The position numbers and the translations under genes were made by a program. From Solirubrobacterales bacterium (GTDB lineage: Bacteria > Actinomycetota > Thermoleophilia > Solirubrobacterales > 70-9), in contig JANWHD010000018.1 of the NCBI GenBank assembly GCA_025450585.1, forward strand, positions 225,331 to 289,330: a DNA stretch of 64,000 nt, given 5' to 3'. The notes beneath the pieces are model-generated. The model made no database searches. It worked only from the letters and a program-made list of their open reading frames with translations, and was not told the DNA's origin. Positions 13,108-23,902 of this stretch are shown here, piece by piece. Position 1 is the stretch's first letter, and every line of letters starts with the position of its first letter.

Positions 13108-13143
13108 GGGGGAGAGTTTTCCGCGCCGCGCCCTTAAGGGGCG

Positions 13144-13358
13144 GTGCGTCTCTCGCGACACGCTAAGAATCAAGCGCGCCGGCTCAAGCTCACTCAGCGC
13201 GACGCGGAATTTGTTGTCTTGAATCCCACGAGAGTCGATCGAGACGAAAGAGGACGCCCCCGCTATCTTGGTGAAGTCCGCGGCATGCGCATAGGGTTGT
13301 CGTTGCTGTTGACGAACCGGACGTAATCATCACCATCCACCCGAGGAGAACCGGATGA
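13144..13358 (+). pseudogene. DUF4258-like (putative toxin/RNase) gene with probable 1-nt deletion
   Basis: GTG-start frame reads MRLSRHAKNQARRLKLTQRDAEFVVLNPTRVDRDERGRPRYLGEVRGMRI then goes off-family; from about 13297 the alternative frame reads RVVVAVDEPDVIITIHPRRTG* and its TGA (13356-13358) overlaps the next gene's ATG (13355). Confidence 0.65.
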
Positions 13359-13645
13359 AGGCCGATTACGACAGTCAGGCCGAAGCGCTTTCGATTGACC
13401 TGGTGGAGGTCGACCGCTGGGACTCCGGCGAGGCCATCGACGACACCTACTGCAATGTCGCTTTTCGAAATGGTCGTCCTGTCAACATCGAGCTGTTGAA
13501 CCCGCAGGACAGGCTTGACCTGCTCGACGTAGCCGCAGAGCGCTACGGTCTCGACCGCTTTGCTCTGGCAGCCGCTGCGCAAGCCGCCTTGGCCGCTCCT
13601 GACCGCGCGGTCACGCTGGACGTAGCCGCAAACGTGACGGCCTGA
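13355..13645 (+). CDS. DUF2283 family protein (putative antitoxin partner)
   Basis: MKADYDSQAEALSIDLVEV...GRPVNIELLNPQDRLDLLDV matches the DUF2283 pattern. Confidence 0.7.
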   Translation: MKADYDSQAEALSIDLVEVDRWDSGEAIDDTYCNVAFRNGRPVNIELLNPQDRLDLLDVAAERYGLDRFALAAAAQAALAAPDRAVTLDVAANVTA

Positions 13646-13825
13646 TCAGTTCTCGGTCGGCTCGCCGATGATGAAGTCGGTCTTCTTCGTGTCGGAGAAC
13701 TTCACCCAGCAGTGCTCGGGGGCGACGCCGGCCACCTCGACCAAGGCCGCTTCGATCCGCCTGGCGATCTCCGCCTTCTGCTCGTCGGAGCGTCCCTCGA
13801 ACCAGTGGACTTGGACGAATGGCAT
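13646..13825 (-). CDS. 4-oxalocrotonate tautomerase-like protein
   Basis: 59 aa, MPFVQVHWFEGRSDEQKAEIARRIEAALVEVAGVAPEHCWVKFSD; ATG at 13825. Confidence 0.8.
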   Translation of the reverse strand: MPFVQVHWFEGRSDEQKAEIARRIEAALVEVAGVAPEHCWVKFSDTKKTDFIIGEPTEN

Positions 13826-13848
13826 TGGAACAACTCGCCGCCAGCCCG

Positions 13849-14175
13849 CTAGGCGAGCGCCGGCTCCAGCTCGGCCTCGAGGCGACGCTTGGGCATCGCA
13901 CCGATCACCTTCTTGGCGATCGCCCCGTCCTTGAAGAGGATCAGGGTCGGGATCGAGAGGACCTCGTACTGAGCGGCGGTCTGCTGGTTCTCGTCGACGT
14001 TGACGCTGACGATTTTCAGGTCCTCGCGCTCGGCGTCCATCTCCTCGAGCACAGGGTGGACCACGCGGCACGGCCCGCACCAGGGGGCCCAGAAGTCGAC
14101 GAGGACGGGGCCGTCGGCCTCGAGGACCTCGGACTTGAAGGTGGCGTCGGTCACGTCGTGGAGCTTGCCTGTCAC
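13849..14175 (-). CDS. trxA: Thioredoxin
   Basis: 108 aa with VDFWAPWCGPCRVVHPVLEE and SIPTLILFKDG. Confidence 0.95.
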   Translation of the reverse strand: MTGKLHDVTDATFKSEVLEADGPVLVDFWAPWCGPCRVVHPVLEEMDAEREDLKIVSVNVDENQQTAAQYEVLSIPTLILFKDGAIAKKVIGAMPKRRLEAELEPALA

Positions 14176-14294
14176 TGGAATCGGTCTCCTGGGGATCGTG
14201 TTTCAGCGCTCAATACTTCAGAAAGTATAGCGACCCCTGCTGGGGGTGCACCGCACCGTAGCGCTAACGCCAGAAGGCTCGCTAGCGTGGGGGC

Positions 14295-16019
14295 GTGACC
14301 AACGCCGAGATAGCCGCCGCCCTCGACGAGCTGGGGGTCCTCTACGAGCTCGACGGTGCGGTCAAATACAGGGTCCTCGCCTACAGCACCGCGGCGAAGG
14401 CGATCCGCGAAAGCCCGGTCTCGGTCGCCGACCTTGCCGCCGCCGGGCGGGCGACGGAGGTCCCCGGCGTCGGCAAGACCCTGGCCGAGAAGATCGACGC
14501 GCTGATCGAGACCGGCGAGATCCCCGCGGCGGTGAAGCTGAAGGCGAAGTACCCACCCTCACTGATCGAGGTGACGCGGGTGCAGGGCCTGGGGGCGAAG
14601 ACGGCGCGGCGCCTCTTCGAGGAGCTCGGCGTAGCCACGCTCGACGACCTCAGAAAGGCGGCTGAGGAACAGCGCATCCGCGATCTGAAGGGACTGGGGG
14701 AGAAGGTGGAGGAGAACGTCCTCGCCGGGCTCGAGCGCCTCGGCGAACCCGGCGAGGGCACGGGCCGCGTGCTGCTCTCGATGGCTCGCCCGATCGCCGA
14801 GGAGCTGGCGCGGACCCTGCGCGAGCACCCGGCCGCCGACCGGGTCGAGGTCGCGGGCTCGGTCCGGCGCTGGGCCGACACCTGCAAGGACATCGACCTG
14901 ATCGCGACCGCGGAGGAGCCGCGGGCCCTGGCCGAGCACCTGCTCGCCAGCCCGCTGATCGCCGCCGCCGGGAAGCCGGGGCCCAATGGCGTGCGGGCGC
15001 AGACCCAGAATGGGGTCTCCGTCGACCTGCGCATCGTCGCGCCGGAGGCCTTCGGCAACCTGCTCCAGCACTTCACCGGCTCGGCCGCCCACAACGTCCA
15101 GCTGCGCGAGGAGGCGGTGGCGCGCGGCCTCTCGGTCTCCGAGCACGGAATCACCGAGGTCGAGAGCGGCGAGGTAACGCTCTGCCCGACGGAGGAGGCT
15201 GTCTACGAGCGCCTCGGCTACGCCTACATAGAGCCCGAGCTGCGCGAGGGTAGGGGGGAGCTGAAGGCGGCGCGCGAGGGGAAGCTCCCCGACCTCGTCT
15301 CGCTCGACGACGTCCGCGGCGACCTGCACTCGCACACCACTCTCTCCGACGGTCGCAACACCCTGGAGGAGATGGCCGAGGCCGGCCGCGACCGCGGCTA
15401 CGCCTACATGGCGATCACCGACCACTCGGCCAGCCACGGCTTCGGCGACCATGTCACCGCCGAGCGCCTCTGTGAGCGAGTCGCCGAGGTCGAGGTCTGG
15501 AACGAGGGCAAGCGCGGCTTCCGCCTGCTCGCCGGCTCGGAGGTCAACATCGGCCTCGACGGTGCCCTCGACTACCCCGACGACCTGCTCGACGCGCTCG
15601 ACTGGGTGGTAGCCAGCATCCACACCTCCTTCGCGATCTCCGAGAAGGAGATGACCGCCCGCGTCCTCACAGCGATCGAGAACCCCTACGTCGACTGCAT
15701 CGGCCACCTCACCGGCCGCCTGCTCGGCCGCCGCGAGCCCTACGGCATCGACGTCGAGGCCGTGGTCGAGGCAGCGGCCCGCACCGGCACGATGCTGGAG
15801 ATCAACGGCAACCCCAATCGCCGCGACCTCTCCGAGCACCACGCGCGGCTGGCCGTCGAAGCCGGGGCGACCATCGTTCTCAACACCGACGCACATGGGG
15901 TGGAGACGCTGAACAACATGGCCTACGCGGTGGCGACGGCGAGGCGGGCGTGGCTGACGGCGAAGGATGTCGCCAACACCAAGAGCTGGCGGGAGTTCAA
16001 GCAAGCTCTAAAAAGGTAA
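14295..16019 (+). CDS. polX: DNA polymerase/3'-5' exonuclease PolX (pol beta + PHP domain)
   Basis: 574 aa; HhH region, VAGSVRRWADTCKDIDLIAT nucleotidyltransferase motif, PHP domain DLHSHTTLSDG...ITDHS. Confidence 0.92.
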   Translation: MTNAEIAAALDELGVLYELDGAVKYRVLAYSTAAKAIRESPVSVADLAAAGRATEVPGVGKTLAEKIDALIETGEIPAAVKLKAKYPPSLIEVTRVQGLGAKTARRLFEELGVATLDDLRKAAEEQRIRDLKGLGEKVEENVLAGLERLGEPGEGTGRVLLSMARPIAEELARTLREHPAADRVEVAGSVRRWADTCKDIDLIATAEEPRALAEHLLASPLIAAAGKPGPNGVRAQTQNGVSVDLRIVAPEAFGNLLQHFTGSAAHNVQLREEAVARGLSVSEHGITEVESGEVTLCPTEEAVYERLGYAYIEPELREGRGELKAAREGKLPDLVSLDDVRGDLHSHTTLSDGRNTLEEMAEAGRDRGYAYMAITDHSASHGFGDHVTAERLCERVAEVEVWNEGKRGFRLLAGSEVNIGLDGALDYPDDLLDALDWVVASIHTSFAISEKEMTARVLTAIENPYVDCIGHLTGRLLGRREPYGIDVEAVVEAAARTGTMLEINGNPNRRDLSEHHARLAVEAGATIVLNTDAHGVETLNNMAYAVATARRAWLTAKDVANTKSWREFKQALKR

Positions 16020-16112
16020 AAAGCGAACCCCAAAAGTCAGACATCATAGATCGGTACGTATCCGGTATGACTTTGGATTGCTCATGTATTTCTCTACTGA
16101 GGCGCTAAAGGA

Positions 16113-17795
16113 ATGGCCAACACTCGAACCGTAACTATCTATCTGCTCAAGCCTGCGATCGATTCGCCAAAAGCAGCCCTGAGAGAGGACATCGATGAGT
16201 TGCGTGAGCATGCAGTTGACGCCGGGGAGACGACCGGGACGCTGTTTGTGCAGGAGGGCGAGGAAGGACCCCCAGACTGGGCCCGCTTTCTAGCCGGGGT
16301 CACCGAGCCCGAGCTTCATGACCGGACGCGCAGCGTGAAGGCGATCCTGATCTTGGAAGCTGCGGGTCGCTGGTTCGCGATCGCCTTCGGCAATGCCCGT
16401 CACCTTCTCAAAAAGGATGCCTACGAACGCGACTTCGGCTTGCTCTGCGCCCTCAACGGCGTAAACCCCGAGCGACTCCGCGGTGCCGAGGCGCGTACAT
16501 TCGACGATCACGTGCTGCATACCCTCCGGCAGGTCTCTCGCCTCTCCTCGCTGAAGAGCCTCGAGCTCAACACCGATAGAGAGTTGGTCGTTTCTCTTGC
16601 CGGTCAGCTGGAAGATGGCGATCTCGGTAAGAAGGTCGACGGCCGCGACGCCGTCCGCCTCACCGCTGAGCTCGACCCCTCCCAACTGAGCGAAAAGTGT
16701 GCAGAGTTGTTGCGCGTTAGCGAACTCACCGACTACCGGGATCGTTTTCCCTTCTTCGACACGATCAAGCGTGTGCGTGACCCCGAGGAGATCGCACGCC
16801 TCAATAGCAAGGCGTTTACCGCACTCGGTCAGCGGAGCTTCGAGGGCTTCGACCTCTTCCCGCCCCAGATCCTCTCCGAAGAGATTGTTGCGTTCAAGGT
16901 GACGCCAGCTGCAAAGGGCACGACGGTCGTCGAGCCAGAAGCAATCCTGCTGCGCTATCCCTTGCGGGTGCCGCGGTCGTCGACAGACGCGGAGGCCGAG
17001 TTGCGCCGGTTTCACCTTTCGGGCCTCGACGCGAACGGTGAGGTCGTCGACAGGTGGAATTTCCTCGAATGCCTGCACTGGGAGACCTCGGATAGGGGTG
17101 CCGTTTGTGTGCTTGACGCCGGCCAGTGGTACCGGATTGAGCCCTCACTTTCGGAAGATGTGGAGGCCTTCGCGCAAAGTCTCAATCCCTCCGGGATTCA
17201 GTGGCCGGCGGCCGCACTCAAACAGCGCGAGGAGGACTACTGCGTGGTTGCGGCGGCCTCCAACAGCGGCTTGGCGCTGATGGACCAACGCCTCATCAGG
17301 CTTCCAGGGCAGACCGAGATCGAGGCATGCGACATCTTCGACGACGAACGCCGATTCGTTCATATCAAGCACCGCAAGGGGGGCTCGAAGCCGCTTAGCC
17401 ACTTGTTCGCCCAAGCAATGGTTTCCGCGGAATGCTTTGTCACAGAACCGGAATTTCGCAAGCTGCTGGAGCAGGAGCTTGAGTCTGCGCGCACTGGGTT
17501 TGGACAGTTCTCTCCTGAAAATGTCAAAGCGAGCGACTACAGCGTAGTACTGGCGCTGATCACGTCGCCAACGGCCACGGGCAACGTCGCCGAGCAGTTG
17601 CCATTCTTCTCGAAGGTGACGCTTCGTCTAGCCGTCAAACGTCTTACGTCGATGGGATTTGATGTGTTCGTCGATGGGATTAAGACCCAGATGGCGCCTG
17701 CAACTAAAAAGGGACGCGTCGCTTCTAAGAGGCAGCAGAAGCTTCGCGAAGTAGCCAAGGCTCACAAAGTTGACCTGAAGACGGTCAAGCGGTAA
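16113..17795 (+). CDS. TIGR04141/DUF6119-family sporadically distributed protein
   Basis: TVTIYLLKPAIDSPKAAL... and LLKKDAYERDFGLLCALNGVNPERLRGAEARTFDDHVLHTLRQ resemble TIGR04141; AT-richer than neighbours. Confidence 0.65.
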   Translation: MANTRTVTIYLLKPAIDSPKAALREDIDELREHAVDAGETTGTLFVQEGEEGPPDWARFLAGVTEPELHDRTRSVKAILILEAAGRWFAIAFGNARHLLKKDAYERDFGLLCALNGVNPERLRGAEARTFDDHVLHTLRQVSRLSSLKSLELNTDRELVVSLAGQLEDGDLGKKVDGRDAVRLTAELDPSQLSEKCAELLRVSELTDYRDRFPFFDTIKRVRDPEEIARLNSKAFTALGQRSFEGFDLFPPQILSEEIVAFKVTPAAKGTTVVEPEAILLRYPLRVPRSSTDAEAELRRFHLSGLDANGEVVDRWNFLECLHWETSDRGAVCVLDAGQWYRIEPSLSEDVEAFAQSLNPSGIQWPAAALKQREEDYCVVAAASNSGLALMDQRLIRLPGQTEIEACDIFDDERRFVHIKHRKGGSKPLSHLFAQAMVSAECFVTEPEFRKLLEQELESARTGFGQFSPENVKASDYSVVLALITSPTATGNVAEQLPFFSKVTLRLAVKRLTSMGFDVFVDGIKTQMAPATKKGRVASKRQQKLREVAKAHKVDLKTVKR

Positions 17796-17810
17796 ACCCC
17801 CGAATCTCGG

Positions 17811-18320
17811 TCAGATTCTGCCGCTGCTGCGTAGGCCCGGGGTGCGGACGAGTTGTATCGGCCGTAGTGCCGAGTTTGGCACCACATAGAACTTGACGCC
17901 ATCTCTCTGCTCGATTGCCAGTACCGCTGCCTCTCTCGTGTGCCAGGCCAAGGACACCAGCAGGGCGTAGCCGGCGCCCACGGCCGCCACTCCGGGGAAG
18001 AAGATCCCGAGGGCTCCGGCCGCGATCGCCGTCAGGGCTATCGGCCAGAGGCGGGTGAAGGAGATCCTCGCCGGAGTCTCGGGGGGCAGGGAGGTGGCGG
18101 TGCGGGCGCCGGCGAGCGCGTCGCGGAGGGCGTCCGCGGCGCGGGCGGGGCGGCCCAGGTAGAGGCCGACGAGGAGGGCGATAAGCCACCAGGTCCCGGT
18201 GACGATCAGGGTCGTGGCGTCGCTGTCGCGATTGGTGGCGACGGCGGTGATCGCGGCGAGGGCCGTGGCCTCGGCGCCGGTCAGCAGGACGGTGACTCGG
18301 AGCAGGTCGGTGTAGGGCAT
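17811..18320 (-). CDS. Hypothetical integral membrane protein
   Basis: ATG at 18320; about four hydrophobic segments. Confidence 0.65.
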   Translation of the reverse strand: MPYTDLLRVTVLLTGAEATALAAITAVATNRDSDATTLIVTGTWWLIALLVGLYLGRPARAADALRDALAGARTATSLPPETPARISFTRLWPIALTAIAAGALGIFFPGVAAVGAGYALLVSLAWHTREAAVLAIEQRDGVKFYVVPNSALRPIQLVRTPGLRSSGRI

Positions 18321-18322
18321 AG

Positions 18323-19144
18323 CTACTTCGCCAGCTCCTCGAGGAGGGCGATCCAACCCGCCGGGCCGTCGACCGTGAGATCCGATTCCTCGGCCAGCTC
18401 CGGCGGCGCCTCCGGCGAGACCACGCCCACGCAGAGCGTGGTGGTGAGCTGGCCCTCGTCGCGCAGCTCGTGCAGGCGGCGACAGGCGTCGAGGTCGGTG
18501 CGGTCGTCGCCGGCGTAGACGGCAACGGAGAAGTCCCTGCCGGCGAGCAGTGCGGCCACGGCCGCGTCCTTGCCGCCCCCTCCGACCGGGCGCAGCTCCA
18601 GCACCTTGCGGCCCCAACGCGGTTCCAACCCTTCCCTGCCTGCCTCGACCGCGATCTCATGGGCGCAGGCCTCGGCCCCGCGCTCGTCCCCGGCCCCGCG
18701 CCAGTGCAGCGCCTGAATCGGCCCCTTGTCCTCGAGTCGCAGCCCCGCCGCCCCCAGCTTGGCCTCGTCGAGGCCGGCGAGGAACTCGGCCGCGTCCCCC
18801 TCTCGCCCGGCCACGGCCGGATCGAGCTGCGGCTCGGCCTCGCCGGGCATCAGCAGCTCGAAGCCGTGGTTGCCCGCGTAGGCGATGCCCTCGACACCGA
18901 CCAGGCGGCGAGCCTCCAGAGCTTGGCGCCCGGAGATGCACCCGACCAGGCCGAAGCGATCGCTCAGCGCCTCCAGCAGCTCGGTCGCCCGCGCCGGCAC
19001 CGCCGCCTGCTCAGGCCGCTCTGCTATCGGCGCCAGGGTGCCGTCGACGTCGGTGAGGATCGCCGTCCGCTCCGGCTCGGCGCGCAGGGCTTCCACCGCG
19101 GAGCGCCTCAGGCCGCCCGCCCCCGCCTCAGATTCGCGAGACAC
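18323..19144 (-). CDS. otsB: Trehalose-6-phosphate phosphatase
   Basis: HAD motif TAILTDVDGTLAPIAERPEQAAVP...YAGNHGFE...YAGDDRTDLDA. Confidence 0.88.
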   Translation of the reverse strand: MSRESEAGAGGLRRSAVEALRAEPERTAILTDVDGTLAPIAERPEQAAVPARATELLEALSDRFGLVGCISGRQALEARRLVGVEGIAYAGNHGFELLMPGEAEPQLDPAVAGREGDAAEFLAGLDEAKLGAAGLRLEDKGPIQALHWRGAGDERGAEACAHEIAVEAGREGLEPRWGRKVLELRPVGGGGKDAAVAALLAGRDFSVAVYAGDDRTDLDACRRLHELRDEGQLTTTLCVGVVSPEAPPELAEESDLTVDGPAGWIALLEELAK

Positions 19145-19164
19145 GGCACTAGTATCGCGGCACG

Positions 19165-19548
19165 ATGGCCCCGGACCCCGCGCTGCCCTCCCACCGCTTG
19201 CTCAAGCTCGCCACGATCGGCACCCTGGCGGGGATCTTCAGCGGCCTCTTCGGCGTCGGCGGCGGCACGATCATCGTCCCCCTGCTGATCTTCTGGTTCG
19301 CCTACGGCGAGCGCCTCGCCACCGGCACCAGCCTCGCCGCGATCGTCCTCATCGGCCTGCTCGGGGCGCTCGCCCAGGGTGGGATCTACGGCAACGTCCA
19401 CTTCCTCACCGGCCTCTGGCTCTCGATCCCGGCCGTGGCCGGCGTAGTCGCCGGGACGGCGATCCAACAGCGCATCCCGCAGCGGGCGATCTCGCTGCTC
19501 TTCGCCGCTCTGCTTGTCGCGATCGCGATCGAGCTGATCTTCTTCTGA
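19165..19548 (+). CDS. Half-length TauE/SafE-family transporter subunit (N-half)
   Basis: 127 aa; LAGIFSGLFGVGGGTIIVPLLIFWF TauE/SafE repeat signature. Confidence 0.8.
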   Translation: MAPDPALPSHRLLKLATIGTLAGIFSGLFGVGGGTIIVPLLIFWFAYGERLATGTSLAAIVLIGLLGALAQGGIYGNVHFLTGLWLSIPAVAGVVAGTAIQQRIPQRAISLLFAALLVAIAIELIFF

Positions 19549-19922
19549 TGGACGAGCTCTTCGCGATCCTGATCGCGCTTGCCGGCGGTCTCGCCGGCGG
19601 GCTGGTCGGCGTCGGCGGCGGCGTCCTCTTCGTGCCCGCGCTGACGCTCTTCCTCGGCCTCTCGCAGATCGAGGGCGAGTCCACCTCGCTGCTGATGATC
19701 GTCATCGTCGCCCTGGTCGGGACCTACCGCCAGAACTCCTACGGCAACGTCAACCTTCGCGACGCCGCCGTGATCGGGGTGCTCTCTCCGGTCGGCGTGC
19801 TGATCGGCGTCGCGGTCGCCAACGAGCTTTCCCAGCGAGCGCTGGAACTCTCCTTCGCCGCCCTCGTCCTCTTCATCGCCTACGGCCTCGTTCGCCGCGC
19901 GCTGGCACCTCAAGGCGACTGA
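19548..19922 (+). CDS. Half-length TauE/SafE-family transporter subunit (C-half)
   Basis: 124 aa; LAGGLAGGLVGVGGGVLFVPALTLFLG; TGATG overlap with the upstream gene. Confidence 0.8.
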   Translation: MDELFAILIALAGGLAGGLVGVGGGVLFVPALTLFLGLSQIEGESTSLLMIVIVALVGTYRQNSYGNVNLRDAAVIGVLSPVGVLIGVAVANELSQRALELSFAALVLFIAYGLVRRALAPQGD

Positions 19923-19963
19923 TCGTTTGACCCACCTGGGCGGTGGTCAAACGATCAGTCGCC
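19914..19963. terminator. Bidirectional hairpin terminator candidate between convergent genes
   Basis: GGCGACTGATCGTTTGACC (19914-19932) and GGTCAAACGATCAGTCGCC (19945-19963) are perfect reverse complements. Confidence 0.7.
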
Positions 19964-19966
19964 GAC

Positions 19967-20578
19967 CTACGCCCCGACGGCCCGCCGGCAGAAGACCGAG
20001 ATCGCGACGATCGTCTTTTCGGTGGAGACTCGCTCGCCGCGCACCGGCGAGAGCGGGCCGACCAGCGCCTCGCTGATCGCGCCGATCAGTGAGGCCGCGG
20101 TCAGCTCAGCGTCCTGCTCAGGCAGCTCACCCGCCTCGATGCCGCGCCGCAGCAGTTCGGCGAGCCGCTCGCGGTAGGTCTGGCGGTAGGCCAGCCGCTC
20201 GGCGTCGACGAGCGGGTCGACCGGCTCGTAGCCGAGCGCCCATGCGAGCCGCGGCTGGCTCAGCGAGCTGCTGGTGAACTCGCGCACGATCGCGTCGAGC
20301 TTGTCGACTGCAGTGCCGGGGACAGCGCTCGCCTCGCGCAGGTGGCCGAGCTTGCTCTCGGCCATCGTGCGGAAGACCTCGACGAACAGCTCCGCCTTCG
20401 AGGGGAAGTGCCTGTACAGCGCTCCGGCGGCAACCCCGCCGCGCTCGGTGATCGCCGCGACCGAGGCGGCGGCGTAGCCGCCTTCTTCGAGCAGCTCTAC
20501 CGCCGCGTTCAGCAGACGCTCGCGCGTCCGGTCGCCTCGGCTGCTCCGCTTGCTGGTCTTGGATCGGGTGGAGGACAT
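19967..20578 (-). CDS. TetR family transcriptional regulator
   Basis: TRERLLNAAVELLEEGGYAAASVAAITERGGVAAGALYRHFPSKAELFVEVF. Confidence 0.92.
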   Translation of the reverse strand: MSSTRSKTSKRSSRGDRTRERLLNAAVELLEEGGYAAASVAAITERGGVAAGALYRHFPSKAELFVEVFRTMAESKLGHLREASAVPGTAVDKLDAIVREFTSSSLSQPRLAWALGYEPVDPLVDAERLAYRQTYRERLAELLRRGIEAGELPEQDAELTAASLIGAISEALVGPLSPVRGERVSTEKTIVAISVFCRRAVGA

Positions 20579-20584
20579 CGACGC

Positions 20585-23091
20585 CTACTCGTAGGAAAGC
20601 GCATCGGCGAGTGGGGCTCGTGCCGTCAGCCAGGCGGGCAGCGCCGCGGCGAGCGTTCCGACCAGCAGCGCCGCGGTCGCGGTCGCGGCGACGGCACCCA
20701 GCTGGATCTCGTTGCCGACCACGTAGCCCTGTGCCTCGAGGAAGCCGAGGGTCGGCCCCCGGTAGCTGACGATGCCGCCGATCGCACCGCAGGCGACGCC
20801 GATCGTCATCACCAGCAGCGTCTCCAGCGCCAGGGCGCCGAGCAGGCCGGCGTTGCCGATCCCCATCGCCCGCAGCACCGCCCACTCCCGCCGCCGGGCG
20901 AAGACCGAGGTGGTGATGATCCCGCCGACGGCGACCAGCGCCGCGATCAGGGTGAGCACGCGCATCGCCAGCATGCCCTGCGTGCTCTTTTCCATCTGCG
21001 AGTCGATGCGGTCGTTGAATTCGGCCCCGGTGATCGAGTGCAGCGGCGCCAGCCCGCGCAGGGCAGCCATGTCGACCTTCCGCCTGCGGTCCACCGCGAG
21101 GGCGCTGACGGCGTCGGTGCGGTAGAGCCGCCTGTAGCGGTCCATGCGCATGTAGACAGTGCCCGAGGGCCAGGCGAAGTCCTCGACTTCGCCGAGGATG
21201 CGCAGCTTCCGCGGCCCGCTCGCGGTCGGCAGCACGAGCATCTCGCCGGTCTCGACGCCGAGGCCAGCTGCCATCACTCGCGAGACGAGTACGCCGCGCG
21301 GGTGATCGCGCAGCAGCGGGTACTGCTGGGAAAGCCCGGGGCCGGGGCGGATCAGGCCGCCGTGAGTGCTCGGCACCAGGCCCCGCACCTCGATTTTTCG
21401 CCCCTCGTAGGGGACGAAGGCGAAGGCGACCGATCGCGTCACCGTCGCCGGATCGCGCAGCGCCCGCCGGCCGTAGGAGAGGTCGACGGGAACGCTGGCG
21501 AAGGCGTCGTCGGAGGCGAGCAGGTCCTGTGCCCCGGGGCGGATCACCTGGTTGAGGCGGTCGATCCGGTCCAAAAGCGCGTGTTCGGCGAGCTGCGGGG
21601 GCACGACCGCGGCGACCCCGAGCGCCATGATCGCCGCCGCCAGGGCCGCGCGGCGGGGGTTCGCCTCGACCGCGCCGCGGGCGACCAGCTCGACCTTGGA
21701 GCCGCCGTGCTCGCGACGGCCGAGGGCGATCGCGACCAGGCCGACGAGACCCGGTGTGGCGAGCGCCAACCCGATCAGGACGGTCACCGCGGCCAGGGGG
21801 AAGATCCCGGCGTCGGCGATCAGCAGGCCGAGCGCGAGGCAGGCGACCCCGCCTCCCAGCAACGCCAGCGCCGCTCGCAGCGAGATCGTCGAGGTCACCG
21901 TCGCCCCGGCCTGGGGCGAGCGGCCGAGCTGGTCGGCGATCGAGCCGCGGGCCGAGGCGAGCGCCCCGATCGTCGCCGCGATCCCGACGACGAGGGCGAC
22001 CGCGGCGGCGCCGGCGACGACGTCGGGACGGATCGTGACCTGCATGTTGAAGCCGAAGACGTCGGTCAGGTAGGTCGGCACCTGGGAGGAGAGGTAGCTG
22101 GCGATCGGTGCGCCGATCAGCACCCCCGGGGGGATCGCGGCGAAGAGCAGGCCGCAGAGGATCAGGCTCTCGGCCGCGATCAGCGGCGCTCGTCGCGAGC
22201 CGAGCGCGCGCAGCAGCCCGAGATCCTCCTGGCGCTCGAGCATCCGCATCAGCTGCAGCACGTAGATCAGCAGGCCGGCGATCGCCAGCACGACCATGCC
22301 GAAGACGAAGGTCGGCGCCCGCACGGTGAAGTCGAGCACGTGGCTCAGCTCCCCCTGGCTCGTCTCGGGCGTGGTCAGGACGGCGTTCTGCGGGAGCATC
22401 CCCTCAGCGCGGCGTTCGAAGGCCTCGAGCCCGGTATGCGGGCCGAACTTCACGTAGATCACGGTTGGCTGGCCGGGGGCACCGCGCATCGCCTCGAGCC
22501 GGTCGCGGGGCAGGGTGATCACGTCCTCGATCGCCGGGGAGACGTCGACTACCCGCGCCACCCGCAACCGCGGGGAGCGCTGGTGGGCGAAGATCCTGAG
22601 CTTGTCGCCCCGCTGCACGCCGAGCTCGCCGGCGAGCCCGCTCGGCAGCGCCAGCCCCGGCTTCGCCGAGCGCCCGCCGGGCAGTTTCAGGTCGCGCTGC
22701 ACGGCGCTGCGCAGGCGCCTAGCGGAGCGGTCGACGCCGATCGCGGTCGCGACGACGTCCTCCGTGCCGGCTTCGAGCGTGACCCGCTGCTGGGTCATCG
22801 GGATCGCGTAGCGGGTCCCGCCGATCCGGTCCAGCCGCTTGGCCAGCCTCGCCGGCAGCGAGGAGACGCCGATCGCTTCGACCTGCACGTCGGAGACCCC
22901 GCCCACCGCCTCGCCGCGCTGGCGGTAAGAGTCTTCGATGCTGGTCATGAAGGCGAGCAGGCCGACGCCGATCCCCAGCGCCAGGGCGAGCGCCGCCCAG
23001 AGGATCGCTGCGCGCGCCCGCTGGCGGCGCATCGTGTGCAGCAGGTGGCGCGTCAGCAGGACGGTCAGGTGCGCCTGCGAGCGGATCCGGG

Positions 23092-23095
<4 letters not shown>
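20585..23095 (-). CDS. ABC transporter permease (FtsX/MacB-like)
   Basis: 836-aa part of the ORF from MTRIRSQAHLTVLLTRHLLH (ATG at 23095); FtsX-type TM blocks; ATGA overlap with the upstream ATPase. Confidence 0.88.
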
Positions 23096-23847
<752 letters not shown>

Positions 23848-23902
23848 GCGGGCAGCATAGTGAATCCGAATTCACATAGTCGCCGCCTGTACTCTGGGAG
23901 AG

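Noticed and set aside
13108-13143. Possible intrinsic terminator after ileS (GCGCCCTTAAGGGGCGG)
   Set aside because: Short, imperfect stem with no U-tract; not strong enough to annotate.
14559-16004. 481-aa minus-strand ORF
   Set aside because: Antisense to polX with shadow-ORF composition.
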